Shown here piece after piece: positions 1 through 8,362 of a stretch of DNA of 54,236 nt. The stretch's first letter is position 1. The number at the start of each line of letters is the position of its first letter. Made by a program: the position numbers and the translations under genes. The notes beneath the pieces were generated by a model, which had not been told where the DNA came from, ran no database searches, and saw nothing but the letters and a program-made list of their open reading frames with translations. The stretch spans positions 1-54,236 of the forward strand of contig CAAGNQ010000011.1 in assembly GCA_900771345.1 (NCBI GenBank). Reading direction: 5' to 3'. This stretch comes from Clostridia bacterium (GTDB lineage Bacteria > Bacillota > Clostridia > Christensenellales > Borkfalkiaceae).

Positions 1-35
1 GTTGAAGGGCCAGCGGCAAAATTAAAAACTCGCAT
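1..35 (-). CDS. serC: SerC phosphoserine aminotransferase, N-terminal fragment (runs off window)
   Basis: The minus strand from position 35 reads ATG followed by codons for MRVFNFAAGPS, which is the near-invariant N-terminus of phosphoserine aminotransferase (the PLP enzyme of serine biosynthesis that converts 3-phosphohydroxypyruvate to phosphoserine). A GAGGAG ribosome site lies just upstream, and a consensus promoter is found at 87-115. Only 11 codons are inside the window; the rest lies beyond the left edge. The call rests on the short but distinctive FNFAAGPS string plus correct start signals. Nothing can be said about the rest of the protein. Confidence 0.85.
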   Translation of the reverse strand, partial: MRVFNFAAGPS

Positions 36-86
36 AATATACTCCTCGGTCAAACAAGACCAAAAAATCATAATTTATTGACTCAA

Positions 87-115
87 ATTATACTATTAAA
101 CGACTTTTTTTTCAA
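87..115 (-). promoter_or_regulatory. Sigma-A type promoter for serC
   Basis: On the minus strand, TTGAAA (110-115) and TATAAT (87-92) are separated by exactly 17 nt. The promoter points at the serC start at 35, giving a leader of roughly 45 nt that contains the GAGGAG ribosome site. Confidence 0.75.
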
Positions 116-167
116 GTAATTTAACGGGGTAATAACAAATTATTTATTATGCTTTTAATATGAGATA

Positions 168-228
168 AATAATTTAAAAGCACACCACCTTTTGCCTATT
201 GGCAGGTGCAGTGTGCTTTTAAATTATT
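168..228. terminator. Long perfect hairpin downstream of the minus-strand membrane protein gene
   Basis: Positions 168-185 and 211-228 form an 18-bp perfect inverted repeat, with a second nested stem (CACCT/AGGTG and GCC/GGC) inside the loop. It lies just past the stop of the minus-strand gene at 257 and before the serC promoter, so it probably ends that transcript. The U-rich end lies within the A/T part of the stem rather than in a separate U-tract. Confidence 0.6.
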
Positions 229-256
229 TTTGTGGGAGTTAATTAGTTTTATTCTT

Positions 257-802
257 TTATAAAGATGAAACCGTGTGCAATATCATAATTGCTGTTTGCT
301 CAATATCAGACTCAAGAATATCTTTATCTGAGTTGAGTTTGATTATATCTATAATTTCTCTTATAATTTCTTCCTTTTCACTTTCTTTTGAATGTTCAAG
401 AATAATGCTTTCAACAGCAATGGCCGTTGACGCAAGGCAAGATTCAGAAACAAGCCCGTCTAAAAACCCTTCGATTAGAAGGGTCGTAGCGCTAAGTCCT
501 ATAAATTCGCCTCGTTTTATTTTTGATACGAAAGAATTGATTATAATCGCAAAAGAGCCACCTAATATTCCAGCGGCAAATGCTTTCTCCGTAAAGATGA
601 ATGCGTGCGAAACAAAAACCATATCGTAAACAAAATGCGCCGTAATTGATAGAATAAACGGTATTTGCAATTTAAAAAGCAAGGAAAATTTTTCCTTGAA
701 AAGTTTATTTAGTAAAAAACATAAAATTGATATAGCACTTCCCGTAACTACAGAAGAAAGTCCGTAAGAAGATAAGAAATCCTGTATAAACGCATAACTC
801 AT
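257..802 (-). CDS. Unknown integral membrane protein, 181 aa
   Basis: I do not recognise this protein. It has an N-terminal segment (MSYAFIQDFLSSYG), then about three or four hydrophobic stretches covering roughly residues 10-120 (for example SVVTGSAISILCFLLNKL and FAAGILGGSFAIIINSF), and a charged, helical, cytoplasmic-looking tail rich in Glu, Lys and Ile. The frame is open back to a TTG at 883, but the ATG at 802 has a strong GGAGGGTGATAAT ribosome site, so I chose 802; the TTG has nothing comparable. It diverges from sigK with a gap of about 260 nt. A sporulation role would be a guess based only on that neighbour. Confidence 0.65.
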   Translation of the reverse strand: MSYAFIQDFLSSYGLSSVVTGSAISILCFLLNKLFKEKFSLLFKLQIPFILSITAHFVYDMVFVSHAFIFTEKAFAAGILGGSFAIIINSFVSKIKRGEFIGLSATTLLIEGFLDGLVSESCLASTAIAVESIILEHSKESEKEEIIREIIDIIKLNSDKDILESDIEQTAIMILHTVSSL

Positions 803-1062
803 ATTATCACCCTCCGTTGGGGGCGAGCGCTTATCAGGTTTTAACAGTGTGAAGTTTTGATAGTCGTCGATAGAATCCGACAAATGTTAAATAGTAAGTG
901 ATATTTTGCTCCCCCCCTTTATAAATTTTCCAAACGCCAAAAGCATTTTATTATTAAAAGAGCCATTTGTAAATAGCGTTATGACAGAAATTATTATTAA
1001 GGTGATAGATTTTTTCCATTTTGAATAAGAATATAGGGATATAATATATAGGAGATAAAGAT

Positions 1063-1764
1063 ATGATATTTGAATTCTTAGGATTATTACTTGGGAAAAT
1101 AACTTTTTTTGCAGGCGCAGTGCTAAACGGAAGTTCTTATCCTAAACCACTTAGCCACGAAGAAGAAAAAGAATGCATAGAAAAAATAAAACTAGGCGAT
1201 ACGGGCGCAAAAGAAAAACTTATCAACCACAATATGCGTTTAGTTGCCCATATTGCAAAAAAATATAATGGCTCGGCAGAAACGGACGATTTAATTTCGG
1301 TGGGGAGTATAGGATTAATTAAGGCAATCAATACTTTTGAATACGGAAAAGGCACGCAGTTTGCAACTTATACGTCAAAATGCATAGAAAATGAAATCTT
1401 AATGCTACTACGCGCTAATAAAAAGCACAGCAACAATATTTCGCTGTCTGATACGGTCGGTTGCGATAAGGACGGCAATGAACTTTTGCTTATTGACCTT
1501 TTAGCAGAAAAGGAAGACTCTGTGTTTTCAAGAGTGGATAAAAGCATAGAGCGAGAAAAATTTTTAGAGTTTATAAAAGGTGTACTTAACAAAAGAGAAT
1601 ATACTGTTCTGTGTTTGCGCTATGGACTTAAAGGAGAAAATAGTTACGCGCAAAGAGAAGTTGCTTGTTTTTTGAAAATTTCCCGTTCGTACATATCTCG
1701 TATAGAGAAAAAAGCCATAGAAAAATTAAAAGATGCAGTGAAAAAAGGGCAATTTTATTGCTAA
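1063..1764 (+). CDS. sigK: RNA polymerase sporulation sigma factor SigK
   Basis: This is a 233-aa sigma-70 family factor matching pro-sigma-K in length and layout. It starts with a hydrophobic pro-sequence (FEFLGLLLGKITFFAGAVL), followed by PKPLS, region 2 with NMRLVAHIAKKY, DDLISVGSIGLIKAI and ATYTSKCIENEILMLLR, and a C-terminal region 4 helix-turn-helix (YAQREVACFLKISRSYISRIEKKA). In known spore formers, sigma-K is activated late in the mother cell by removal of the pro-sequence by SpoIVFB. The gene is uninterrupted here, so there is no skin-type element. A GGAG ribosome site lies 10 nt upstream. No convincing sigma-E or sigma-K promoter could be assigned in 884-1062. Its presence argues that the organism sporulates. 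Confidence 0.93.
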   Translation: MIFEFLGLLLGKITFFAGAVLNGSSYPKPLSHEEEKECIEKIKLGDTGAKEKLINHNMRLVAHIAKKYNGSAETDDLISVGSIGLIKAINTFEYGKGTQFATYTSKCIENEILMLLRANKKHSNNISLSDTVGCDKDGNELLLIDLLAEKEDSVFSRVDKSIEREKFLEFIKGVLNKREYTVLCLRYGLKGENSYAQREVACFLKISRSYISRIEKKAIEKLKDAVKKGQFYC

Positions 1765-1786
1765 AAATTATTGGTTGTGATACAAT
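1758..1786 (+). promoter_or_regulatory. Candidate promoter for the hydrogenase regulator-thyA-folA unit
   Basis: TTGCTA (1758-1763) and TACAAT (1781-1786) are separated by 17 nt, overlapping the end of sigK. The first in-frame ATG with a ribosome site is at 1804. The -35 box is a moderate match. Confidence 0.45.
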
Positions 1787-1803
1787 ATACAAAAGGTGAT
1801 AAA

Positions 1804-2046
1804 ATGGAAGGTAAAATTGCAGTTGTCGCTATAATAGTTAGTGATATTACGGGAGTAGACAAAATAAATTCTATTCTCCACGATTTTGGGGATTATATAA
1901 TAGGTAGAATGGGTATTCCTTACAGGCAAAAACAAATTAACGTGATCAGCATAGTTATCGACGCGCCACAAGAGGTTATAAACAGCCTATCGGGAAAACT
2001 CGGAATGATAAAAGGAGTAAGCAGTAAAGTGCTTTCTACAAAGTAA
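1804..2046 (+). CDS. TM1266-type iron-only hydrogenase system regulator, 80 aa
   Basis: This small ACT/NikR-C-like protein (MEGKIAVVAIIVSD, then GVDKINSILHDFGDYIIGRMGIPYR) matches the TM1266 family, usually found with FeFe-hydrogenase genes and thought to act in their regulation. The family is about 80 aa long, which fits a start at ATG 1804 preceded by AAGGTGAT rather than the upstream in-frame codons. The gene ends 2 nt before the next start, so it is probably co-transcribed with the SDR, thyA and folA genes. No hydrogenase gene is in the window, so its target lies elsewhere if the family call is right. Confidence 0.8.
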   Translation: MEGKIAVVAIIVSDITGVDKINSILHDFGDYIIGRMGIPYRQKQINVISIVIDAPQEVINSLSGKLGMIKGVSSKVLSTK

Positions 2047-2048
2047 GT

Positions 2049-2834
2049 ATGGCGTACACATTTATTACGGGCGCAACTGGAGGAATAGGCAGGGCATTTG
2101 TTACGTCTTGTGCAAAAAAAGGCTATCCTCTGTTTGTGGTCGGCAGAACTCAAGGTAAAATTTCAGCGTTAAAGGCGCAAATTGCTTCAATAAGTTCGGT
2201 TGACGTTCAAGGCTTTGTTTGCGACCTAGCAAACGAGCGTTCAAGAAGAAAAATGTTAGCGTTTATTGAAGAAAAGGGCATAACCTTTGATAGAATCATA
2301 AACGTTGCAGGGGTTGATACTCAGAAAAAGTTTTGTGACTATACGGAGGAAAAACTCTTAAACCAGATAAGAGTCAACGTTGAGTCGACCATATCGCTCA
2401 CACACGCTATTTTAAAACACAGGGCAGAGAAGGTTGAAATTATAACTATTTCTAGTATGTCGGGAATATCGCCAATGCCGTATTATGCAGTATATAGCGC
2501 TACTAAAGCAATGCTAACCAATATCTTTAAGGCACTTCATTACGAATTAAAAGATGAAAACGTAAAAGTAACCACGGTTATTCCTGGTGGGGTATATACA
2601 AGACCTGATATAGTTGAGCAAATCAAAGGCGAAGGGCTTTGGGGAAAACTTTCAGCAAAAACACCAGAGTTTGTGGCAGAAAAATCACTTAAAGCAGTAA
2701 AAAGAAACAAACTAAAATATATCCCTGGATTTTTCAATAAACTTCTAAACTTTATAATGGCAATCGCACCAAAGCGATTAGTTTTAAAGTTTATTGCAAG
2801 ACGGTGGAAAAACCAAAGTAAAGACGCTTTTTAA
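2049..2834 (+). CDS. Short-chain dehydrogenase/reductase, 261 aa
   Basis: A classical SDR fold is visible. It has the nucleotide-binding TGATGGIG near residue 8, an NVAG-like motif (INVAGVD), the catalytic Ser in SSMSG and the YSATK active-site Tyr-Lys pair, followed by PGGVYTRP. The C-terminus is basic and hydrophobic (FFNKLLNFIMAIAPKRLVLKFI), suggesting membrane association as in DltE/YqjQ-like SDRs. The substrate cannot be read from sequence. It sits between the hydrogenase regulator and thyA with tight spacing, which implies co-transcription but not a shared pathway. Confidence 0.85.
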   Translation: MAYTFITGATGGIGRAFVTSCAKKGYPLFVVGRTQGKISALKAQIASISSVDVQGFVCDLANERSRRKMLAFIEEKGITFDRIINVAGVDTQKKFCDYTEEKLLNQIRVNVESTISLTHAILKHRAEKVEIITISSMSGISPMPYYAVYSATKAMLTNIFKALHYELKDENVKVTTVIPGGVYTRPDIVEQIKGEGLWGKLSAKTPEFVAEKSLKAVKRNKLKYIPGFFNKLLNFIMAIAPKRLVLKFIARRWKNQSKDAF

Positions 2835-2850
2835 TTTAGGGGGGTAACAA

Positions 2851-3681
2851 ATGAGCAGAGCAGACGAGATTTTTATTAAAAACTGTACTGATATTATAGA
2901 GAACGGTGTTTGGGATATCGATTTACCCGTAAGACCAAAATGGCTGGACGGAACTCCTGCTCACACCGTAAAAAAATTCTGTATTGTCAACAGATATAAT
3001 CTAAAAGAAGAATTTCCTATTCTAACGCTTAGAAGAACGGCATTCAAATCAGCCATTGACGAGATTTTATGGATTTGGCAGAAAAAATCTAATAATATTC
3101 ACGATTTGAATAGTCATATTTGGGATTCCTGGGCTGACGAAACAGGCTCTATAGGAAAGGCTTACGGCTATCAACTCGGCATTAAACACAAGTATAAAGA
3201 GGGGGAGTTCGACCAGGTTGATAGAGTGCTTTTCGACCTAAAGAATAATCCGTCGTCAAGGCGAATTATGACCAATATTTATACTTTTGAAGACCTTCAC
3301 GAAATGCACCTTTATCCTTGCGCTTATTCAATGACTTTTAACGTGAGTGGCAAAACGCTCAATGGGATTTTAAATCAGCGTTCTAACGACGTGGCTGTTG
3401 CTAATAACTGGAACGTCGTTCAATACGCGGCACTTCTTATGATGTTTGCGCAAGTTTCAGGATTAGAGGCAGGAGAATTAGTTCACGTTATTGCAGACGC
3501 GCATATTTATGATAGGCATATTCCCGTTGTTAAAAAGATGATGGAAAACCCACAATTTAAGGCGCCAAAGGTAACTCTTAACCCTAACGTTAAGAATTTT
3601 TATGATTTTACGGTTGACGATTTTACTATCGAGGGATACGAGTTTAATAAGATAGACCAAAAGTTTGAGGTTGCAATCTAA
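2851..3681 (+). CDS. thyA: Thymidylate synthase
   Basis: This 276-aa ThyA methylates dUMP to dTMP using methylene-tetrahydrofolate. The catalytic cysteine is Cys157 in YPCAYSM, the phosphate/dUMP region is QRSNDVAVANNWN (Arg177 to Asp180), and the C-terminal region has HVIADAHIYDRH. The length is normal for the family. A GGGGGG-type ribosome site precedes ATG 2851. The stop codon overlaps the folA start by one base (TAATG), so the two folate-cycle enzymes are translationally coupled: ThyA produces dihydrofolate and FolA recycles it. Confidence 0.95.
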   Translation: MSRADEIFIKNCTDIIENGVWDIDLPVRPKWLDGTPAHTVKKFCIVNRYNLKEEFPILTLRRTAFKSAIDEILWIWQKKSNNIHDLNSHIWDSWADETGSIGKAYGYQLGIKHKYKEGEFDQVDRVLFDLKNNPSSRRIMTNIYTFEDLHEMHLYPCAYSMTFNVSGKTLNGILNQRSNDVAVANNWNVVQYAALLMMFAQVSGLEAGELVHVIADAHIYDRHIPVVKKMMENPQFKAPKVTLNPNVKNFYDFTVDDFTIEGYEFNKIDQKFEVAI

Positions 3682-4163
3682 TGAAAGCAATAGTAGCAGT
3701 AGACAAAAACTGGGGAATAGGCAGGGATAACGACCTATTATTTTCTATCCCTGAGGATATGAAGTTTTTTAGGACGACGACAAAGGATAAAATCCTTGTA
3801 TATGGCGCAAACACCCTTCGCTCTTTTCCTAACGGGAGTCCTCTTAAGAACAGGATAAATATAGTTTTATCGACAAAACTTCAAAGAGACGATTGCATAG
3901 TCGTTAGAAGTTATGAGGAACTTTTTAGAAAGATTAAGGAATTTAATAGTGATGACGTTTTCGTTATAGGTGGGGGTAGCGTTTATAAGAGCCTTTTAGA
4001 TTATTGCGACACGGTTTTTGTCACAAAGGTTGATGCAGACGGAGGGGCAGAAGTGTTCTTCCCTAACCTTGACCAACTTGATAATTGGAAACTTGAGTCA
4101 GAAGGTCATACTATTGAATCTAATGGTTATAACATAAAATTTACTACCTATATAAAAAAATAA
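3681..4163 (+). CDS. folA: Dihydrofolate reductase
   Basis: This 160-aa protein has the DHFR landmarks: an N-terminal AIVAVDKNWGIGRDNDLLF, the catalytic acid Asp26 in IPEDMKFF, the NADPH-binding VYGANTLRSFP segment and VIGGGSVY. It reduces dihydrofolate to tetrahydrofolate. It is coupled to thyA by a one-base overlap and is the last gene of the unit, followed by a strong terminator at 4187. The family length is typical and I see nothing unusual. Confidence 0.94.
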   Translation: MKAIVAVDKNWGIGRDNDLLFSIPEDMKFFRTTTKDKILVYGANTLRSFPNGSPLKNRINIVLSTKLQRDDCIVVRSYEELFRKIKEFNSDDVFVIGGGSVYKSLLDYCDTVFVTKVDADGGAEVFFPNLDQLDNWKLESEGHTIESNGYNIKFTTYIKK

Positions 4164-4186
4164 TAATACAAAATAAAAAGCATTTT

Positions 4187-4224
4187 TGCCCTTAAAAGTT
4201 AGAACTTTTAAGGGCATTTTTTTA
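4187..4224 (+). terminator. Rho-independent terminator after folA
   Basis: A 14-bp perfect inverted repeat (4187-4200 with 4203-4216) is followed by a run of seven T. It isolates the thyA-folA transcript from the phage module. Confidence 0.9.
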
Positions 4225-4323
4225 TGCAAAAAATTAGAAAAAAATTTCAAAACTTGCTGTCATAAACCTATTTTAATCTTAAAAAAATCTGCTACAATCT
4301 AGGCGAATTCGGATGGGGGAAAT

Positions 4324-5757
4324 ATGGAAGAGCAAGTTATCCGTCGCATTATTGAGATTGAAAAAGAACAGCAAAGACGACAAAAAGAAGATAGGCTTTC
4401 AAAGTATAATAGTGGACAAGTGAAACATTTAAAGCAACTTGCTTTTCACAAATGCCAGAAGAAAAACAGATGGGTTTTTGGTGGAAACAGAAGTGGAAAA
4501 ACCGAGTGTGGCGCAGTTGAAACTGTATATATGGCGAGGGGTATCCATCCATACAGGCAGAATAAAGATAAGGTTTTTGGCTGGGTTGTTTCTCTTTCTC
4601 AACAGGTGCAAAGAGACGTTGCTCAAGCAAAAGTTTTGAATTATCTAAACAAAAGTTGGATTGAAGACGTTACTATGCTTTCAGGCAAGAAGGACAGCCT
4701 AAACTACGGGGTTATTGACCAAATAATAATTAAAAACGTTTTTGGAGGAAGGTCTGTTATCGGATTTAAATCGTGCGACCAGGGGCGCGAAAAATTTCAG
4801 GGCAGTTCTCTCGACTTCGTATGGTTTGATGAAGAGCCACCAAAAGATATTTATGACGAGTGCCGAATGCGAGTGCTTGACAAAAAGGGTGATATTTTCG
4901 GCACAATGACTCCACTTAAAGGGCTTACTTTTATTCACGACGAGATTTATTTAAACAGAGGGAATTCAAAAGAAGTTTGGTATGAGTTTATGGAGTGGGC
5001 AGATAACCCGTATCTTGATAAAGAGGAGATTGAACTACTAACTAGCACCTTGTCTGACGACCAGCTTGAAAGTCGAAGATACGGCAGATTCAAATGCTCT
5101 AACGGGCTGGTTTATCCAGAGTTTGACGAAGATATTCACGTTATTGACCCGTTTAATATTCCGTTCGAGTGGCAAGATACCGTTTCCATTGACCCTGGAC
5201 TAAATAACCCTCTATCAGCACATTGGTACGCAGTTGACTATGATGGAAACGTTTACGTTGTTGCCGAGCATTTTGAGGCAGGGAGGGACATATCCTACCA
5301 CTCTAATAAAATTAAACAGATAAGCGATAAATTGGGGTGGAAAAGGGGAAACGGTGGAAAAATCAACGCACTTATCGACTCTGCAGCCAACCAAAAAACG
5401 CTAGCCTCGTCAAAGAGTGTTACCGAACTGTTTTTTGAGTTTGGGATAAACGCTAATCCTAGAGTGAATAAGGATTTGTTTAGTGGAATTCAAAGGGTAA
5501 AGCAGTATTTAAAAGTTAACAACGGCAAGCCTAAAATATTTATTTTTAAGCAGTGCCAAAACCTTATTCGAGAACTCAAAACCTATCGCTGGGGAGATGG
5601 AGATGCTCCCAAAAAATATGACGACCACGCTCTAGACGAACTAAGATATTATTTAATGACTAAGCCTGAAAACTCACCCTCTAAGCCGATTAAAAGTCAA
5701 ATACAGAAGGACAAGGAAAGACTTATCAGGAAGATTATGAATGAGAGGAAAAACTAA
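4324..5757 (+). CDS. Phage terminase large subunit
   Basis: This 477-aa TerL has an N-terminal packaging ATPase and a C-terminal RNase H-like nuclease. Walker A is GGNRSGKT (residues 53-60) and Walker B is FVWFDEE with Asp169-Glu170; MTPLKG follows as the coupling motif. The nuclease acids appear as Asp290 (SIDPG), Asp352 (LIDSA) and Asp438 (ALDELRY), so all catalytic positions look intact. A candidate -10 box (TACAAT) and a GGGGGA ribosome site lie upstream. It is the first gene of the head module. In phages TerL pumps DNA through the portal into the prohead and cuts it; here nothing suggests loss of that activity. Confidence 0.92.
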   Translation: MEEQVIRRIIEIEKEQQRRQKEDRLSKYNSGQVKHLKQLAFHKCQKKNRWVFGGNRSGKTECGAVETVYMARGIHPYRQNKDKVFGWVVSLSQQVQRDVAQAKVLNYLNKSWIEDVTMLSGKKDSLNYGVIDQIIIKNVFGGRSVIGFKSCDQGREKFQGSSLDFVWFDEEPPKDIYDECRMRVLDKKGDIFGTMTPLKGLTFIHDEIYLNRGNSKEVWYEFMEWADNPYLDKEEIELLTSTLSDDQLESRRYGRFKCSNGLVYPEFDEDIHVIDPFNIPFEWQDTVSIDPGLNNPLSAHWYAVDYDGNVYVVAEHFEAGRDISYHSNKIKQISDKLGWKRGNGGKINALIDSAANQKTLASSKSVTELFFEFGINANPRVNKDLFSGIQRVKQYLKVNNGKPKIFIFKQCQNLIRELKTYRWGDGDAPKKYDDHALDELRYYLMTKPENSPSKPIKSQIQKDKERLIRKIMNERKN

Positions 5758-6028
5758 AAAGAAGGAGTGCCTAACCGAAGGAAATTTAAAAGATGCGCTA
5801 ATAAAAAAAGCATTCGGATATGATGCGACTGAAATTGTTGAGGAGTATATAGCCAGTGAAGAAGGGGAGATAAAACTCACCAAGAAAAAGGTGACTAAAA
5901 AAAGTGTTCCACCCGATATGACTGCATTGAAAATGCTCATTGATGAAAAAGATGTTTCAGTCCAAAGTATGAGTGACGAGCAACTTCAAGAGGAAAAAGA
6001 AAGGCTTCTTAAATTACTTTCAAACTAG
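5741..6028 (+). CDS. Small phage protein, possibly terminase small subunit-like, 95 aa
   Basis: The gene overlaps the end of TerL by 17 nt, with AGGAAG 7 nt before its ATG. The protein is short and charged. Its middle part (GEIKLTKKKVTKKSVPPDMTALKML) resembles the tail of many terminase small subunits, in which a KKVPPD-type string is followed by a hydrophobic helix. That resemblance is from memory and weak. Position after rather than before TerL is unusual for a small subunit. It has no recognisable DNA-binding helix-turn-helix. It could also be a chaperone or head accessory protein. Confidence 0.6.
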   Translation: MRGKTKKKECLTEGNLKDALIKKAFGYDATEIVEEYIASEEGEIKLTKKKVTKKSVPPDMTALKMLIDEKDVSVQSMSDEQLQEEKERLLKLLSN

Positions 6029-6046
6029 GCAAAAAGGAGAATGATT

Positions 6047-7915
6047 TTGTTAAAAACAAGGGAGATGCTAAACTCTGAAAAAGAGGAAAAAGAAAGAAAA
6101 ATACGAGAGCAAAAACTAGTTAAAGCCGTCGAGGAAGATTTTAAGTCCCGTCAGGCCGAGAGAATGATGCTTGAAAGACAGTGGGAATTAAATATGAACT
6201 TTTTTTCGGGCAATCAGTATTGCGACCTCAATTCGCGTGGTGAACTCGTTTGGGAAAACAAGACCTTTTATTGGCAAAAAAGAGGGATTTACAACCACAT
6301 TGCACCTTTAGTGGAGTCAAGAATGGCAAAGTTTTCTAGAGTTTCGCCAACCGTTTACGTTAGACCTAAATCTGACGACGATAAAGACGTTGCGGCGGCA
6401 TCACTATCTGAAAAGGTGATAGCAGGAGCGTTTAAGAGAACTGAGATTAAAAAGGTTATAAAATCCACTACTGCATGGAGCGAAACTTGTGGCACGGGAT
6501 TTTATAAAATCGTTTGGGATAACGAAGGAGGAAACGCAATAGGCGAAGTTGACGGCAAGATTGTTTATGAAGGGGACGTTAAAGTGCTATCCCTTTCGCC
6601 GTTTGAGATATTCCCAGACAGTCTTTACGCAGAAGATATTAACGATTGCTCTAGCATAATACACGCAAAAGCAGTGCCAGTATCGGAGGTGTACGAAAAA
6701 TACGGTGTTAAGGCTAAAGGCAGAGAGGTTGGCATATATAATTTAAACAAATCTGCCAGCACAATTTCAAAGCACAATAACGACGCAGTTATAAACGACG
6801 CCGTTTTAGTGATAGAAAAGTATGAGAAAAAGAGCAAGGAATTTCCTAACGGTAGATTAATAACGGTTGCCGATGGCATGCTACTTTACGACGGAGAATT
6901 GCCTTATATAAACGGCGAAAACGGAGAGAGAGGTTTTCCTTTCGTAAAGCAAGTTTCGCAAGTTTTGGCAGGAAGTTTTTTTGGAACGAGTATTATTGAA
7001 AGACTTATTCCCGTGCAGAGAGCGTTTAACACTGTAAAGAATAGAAAACACGAATTTTTAAACAGACTTTCTATGGGTATTATGACGGTTGAGGACGGCT
7101 CTGTCGACGTGGACGATTTAGAAGAGGAAGGGTTATCGCCTGGCAAAGTGCTAGTGTATAGACAAGGCTCAAAAGCGCCTGAACTTTTATCGGATACTAA
7201 TATGCCTGACGACTTTAATAAAGAGGAAGAAAAACTCTTAAACGAATTCGTGGTCGTAAGTGGGGTAAGTGACGTTTCGTCAAGTTCGAGCAATGCTTCT
7301 GTAAACAGTGGCTCTGCACTTGAGATATTGATTGAGCAGGATAACACGAGGTTACTGACAGTCGCAGAAGAGATTAGAAGAAGTTATCTTGAAATTGCAA
7401 GGCATATCGTAAGGCTGTACGCTCAGTTTACGGTTGGAGTTAGAAGAATAAATTATCAAGACGAGCAAAATAAAACGAGAATTTATTATGCAGACGAAAA
7501 GGTTGTTAAGTCGGACGACGTGTATTTAGAGAGTGAGAACGAGTTGCTCTATACTCACAGCCAGAAAAAAGATATGGTCTTTAAACTGTTTGAGAGTGGA
7601 ATACTCTTTGACGAGCAAGGAAAACTTAGAAAATCTACAAAAGAAAAACTATTATCACTTTTGGGATACAAAGAACTTGATTACCAAAAAGGAATGGCAA
7701 AACTACAAGAGGAAAAGGCTCAAAACGAAAATGAAAAACTGCTAAAAAATTGCGTAGCGATTGATGAAATTGACGACGACTACATTCATATTGACGAGCA
7801 TACGCGATTTGTTTTGAGCGAATTTCAAACAATTCAGGAAGAGAAAAAAGTTAATTTTTATAACCACATAAGAGAACATAAAGAAAGAATAAAAAATATA
7901 AATGGAGAAAAATAA
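6047..7915 (+). CDS. Phage portal protein (P22-like)
   Basis: At 622 aa this is in the size class of large podovirus-type portals. The N-terminus has a helical, charged stretch followed by AERMMLERQWELNMNFFSGNQY, typical of clostridial portal proteins, and the middle has SFFGTSIIERLIPVQRAFN. The C-terminus is helical and charged. The frame opens at ATG 6041, but AAGGAG (6034-6039) would be only one base from it; the TTG at 6047 gives ideal 7-nt spacing, so I chose that. The portal forms the dodecameric DNA entry ring for TerL. Its position after terminase and before a scaffold-like gene supports the call. Confidence 0.82.
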   Translation: MLKTREMLNSEKEEKERKIREQKLVKAVEEDFKSRQAERMMLERQWELNMNFFSGNQYCDLNSRGELVWENKTFYWQKRGIYNHIAPLVESRMAKFSRVSPTVYVRPKSDDDKDVAAASLSEKVIAGAFKRTEIKKVIKSTTAWSETCGTGFYKIVWDNEGGNAIGEVDGKIVYEGDVKVLSLSPFEIFPDSLYAEDINDCSSIIHAKAVPVSEVYEKYGVKAKGREVGIYNLNKSASTISKHNNDAVINDAVLVIEKYEKKSKEFPNGRLITVADGMLLYDGELPYINGENGERGFPFVKQVSQVLAGSFFGTSIIERLIPVQRAFNTVKNRKHEFLNRLSMGIMTVEDGSVDVDDLEEEGLSPGKVLVYRQGSKAPELLSDTNMPDDFNKEEEKLLNEFVVVSGVSDVSSSSSNASVNSGSALEILIEQDNTRLLTVAEEIRRSYLEIARHIVRLYAQFTVGVRRINYQDEQNKTRIYYADEKVVKSDDVYLESENELLYTHSQKKDMVFKLFESGILFDEQGKLRKSTKEKLLSLLGYKELDYQKGMAKLQEEKAQNENEKLLKNCVAIDEIDDDYIHIDEHTRFVLSEFQTIQEEKKVNFYNHIREHKERIKNINGEK

Positions 7916-8350
7916 ATGGAACAACTTAAAAATGAACAAACCGAACTTAATGCGCAAGCCACGGAGGTGGAAAAGGAGATAGGCGATAAAAAAGAAGAAG
8001 TCTCATTAGGAAAGTTTAAGGACGTGCAGTCACTACTCAGCGCTTATAATTCTTTAGAGTCTGAGTTTACCAAACGCTGTCAGAAAATAAAAGAGTTAGA
8101 GAGCAAAATTTCGTCAAACGAAAAAACGCAGGTTCCGTTACAAGGCGAAAAAGAGGTTGTTAAAGAAAGGTTGGATATAAGCGAAGAGGAAAAGAAAAAT
8201 ATCCTTAAAGACTATCTAAATTCCGTGCTTTACAACAAGCAGACTGCTATCGTTATGGACGGTGGTGGCGTAGGGGTGAAGACGCCAAAAATCCGTCCAA
8301 AATCAATAAAAGAGGCAGGAGACCTCGCAAAAGAAATTTTTAATAAATAA
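7916..8350 (+). CDS. Scaffolding-like coiled-coil protein, 144 aa
   Basis: The first 85 or so residues are rich in Glu, Lys and Gln with heptad character (EQLKNEQTELNAQATEVEKEI and LESEFTKRCQKIKELESKI), and the C-terminal end is short and basic (KTPKIRPKSIKEAGDLAKEIFNK). Scaffolding proteins are typically coiled coils with a basic, coat-binding C-terminus, and they sit between portal and coat genes, exactly as here. No protease motif is visible. The assignment rests on position and composition, not on a sequence match. The start directly follows the portal stop, with GGAG upstream. Confidence 0.65.
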   Translation: MEQLKNEQTELNAQATEVEKEIGDKKEEVSLGKFKDVQSLLSAYNSLESEFTKRCQKIKELESKISSNEKTQVPLQGEKEVVKERLDISEEEKKNILKDYLNSVLYNKQTAIVMDGGGVGVKTPKIRPKSIKEAGDLAKEIFNK

Positions 8351-8362
8351 TAGGAGAAAACA

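Noticed and set aside
803..883. N-terminal extension of the membrane protein to the TTG at 883.
   Set aside because: Residues in the extension are charged and ordinary, and the TTG lacks a close ribosome site, while ATG 802 has a strong one.
911..917. Run of seven C between the membrane protein and sigK as a phase-variable tract.
   Set aside because: Seven bases is short, it is not in a coding frame or between promoter boxes, and no switch can be inferred from one sequence.
1063..1764. A skin-like element splitting sigK.
   Set aside because: The reading frame is continuous over 233 codons, with both region 2 and region 4 present.
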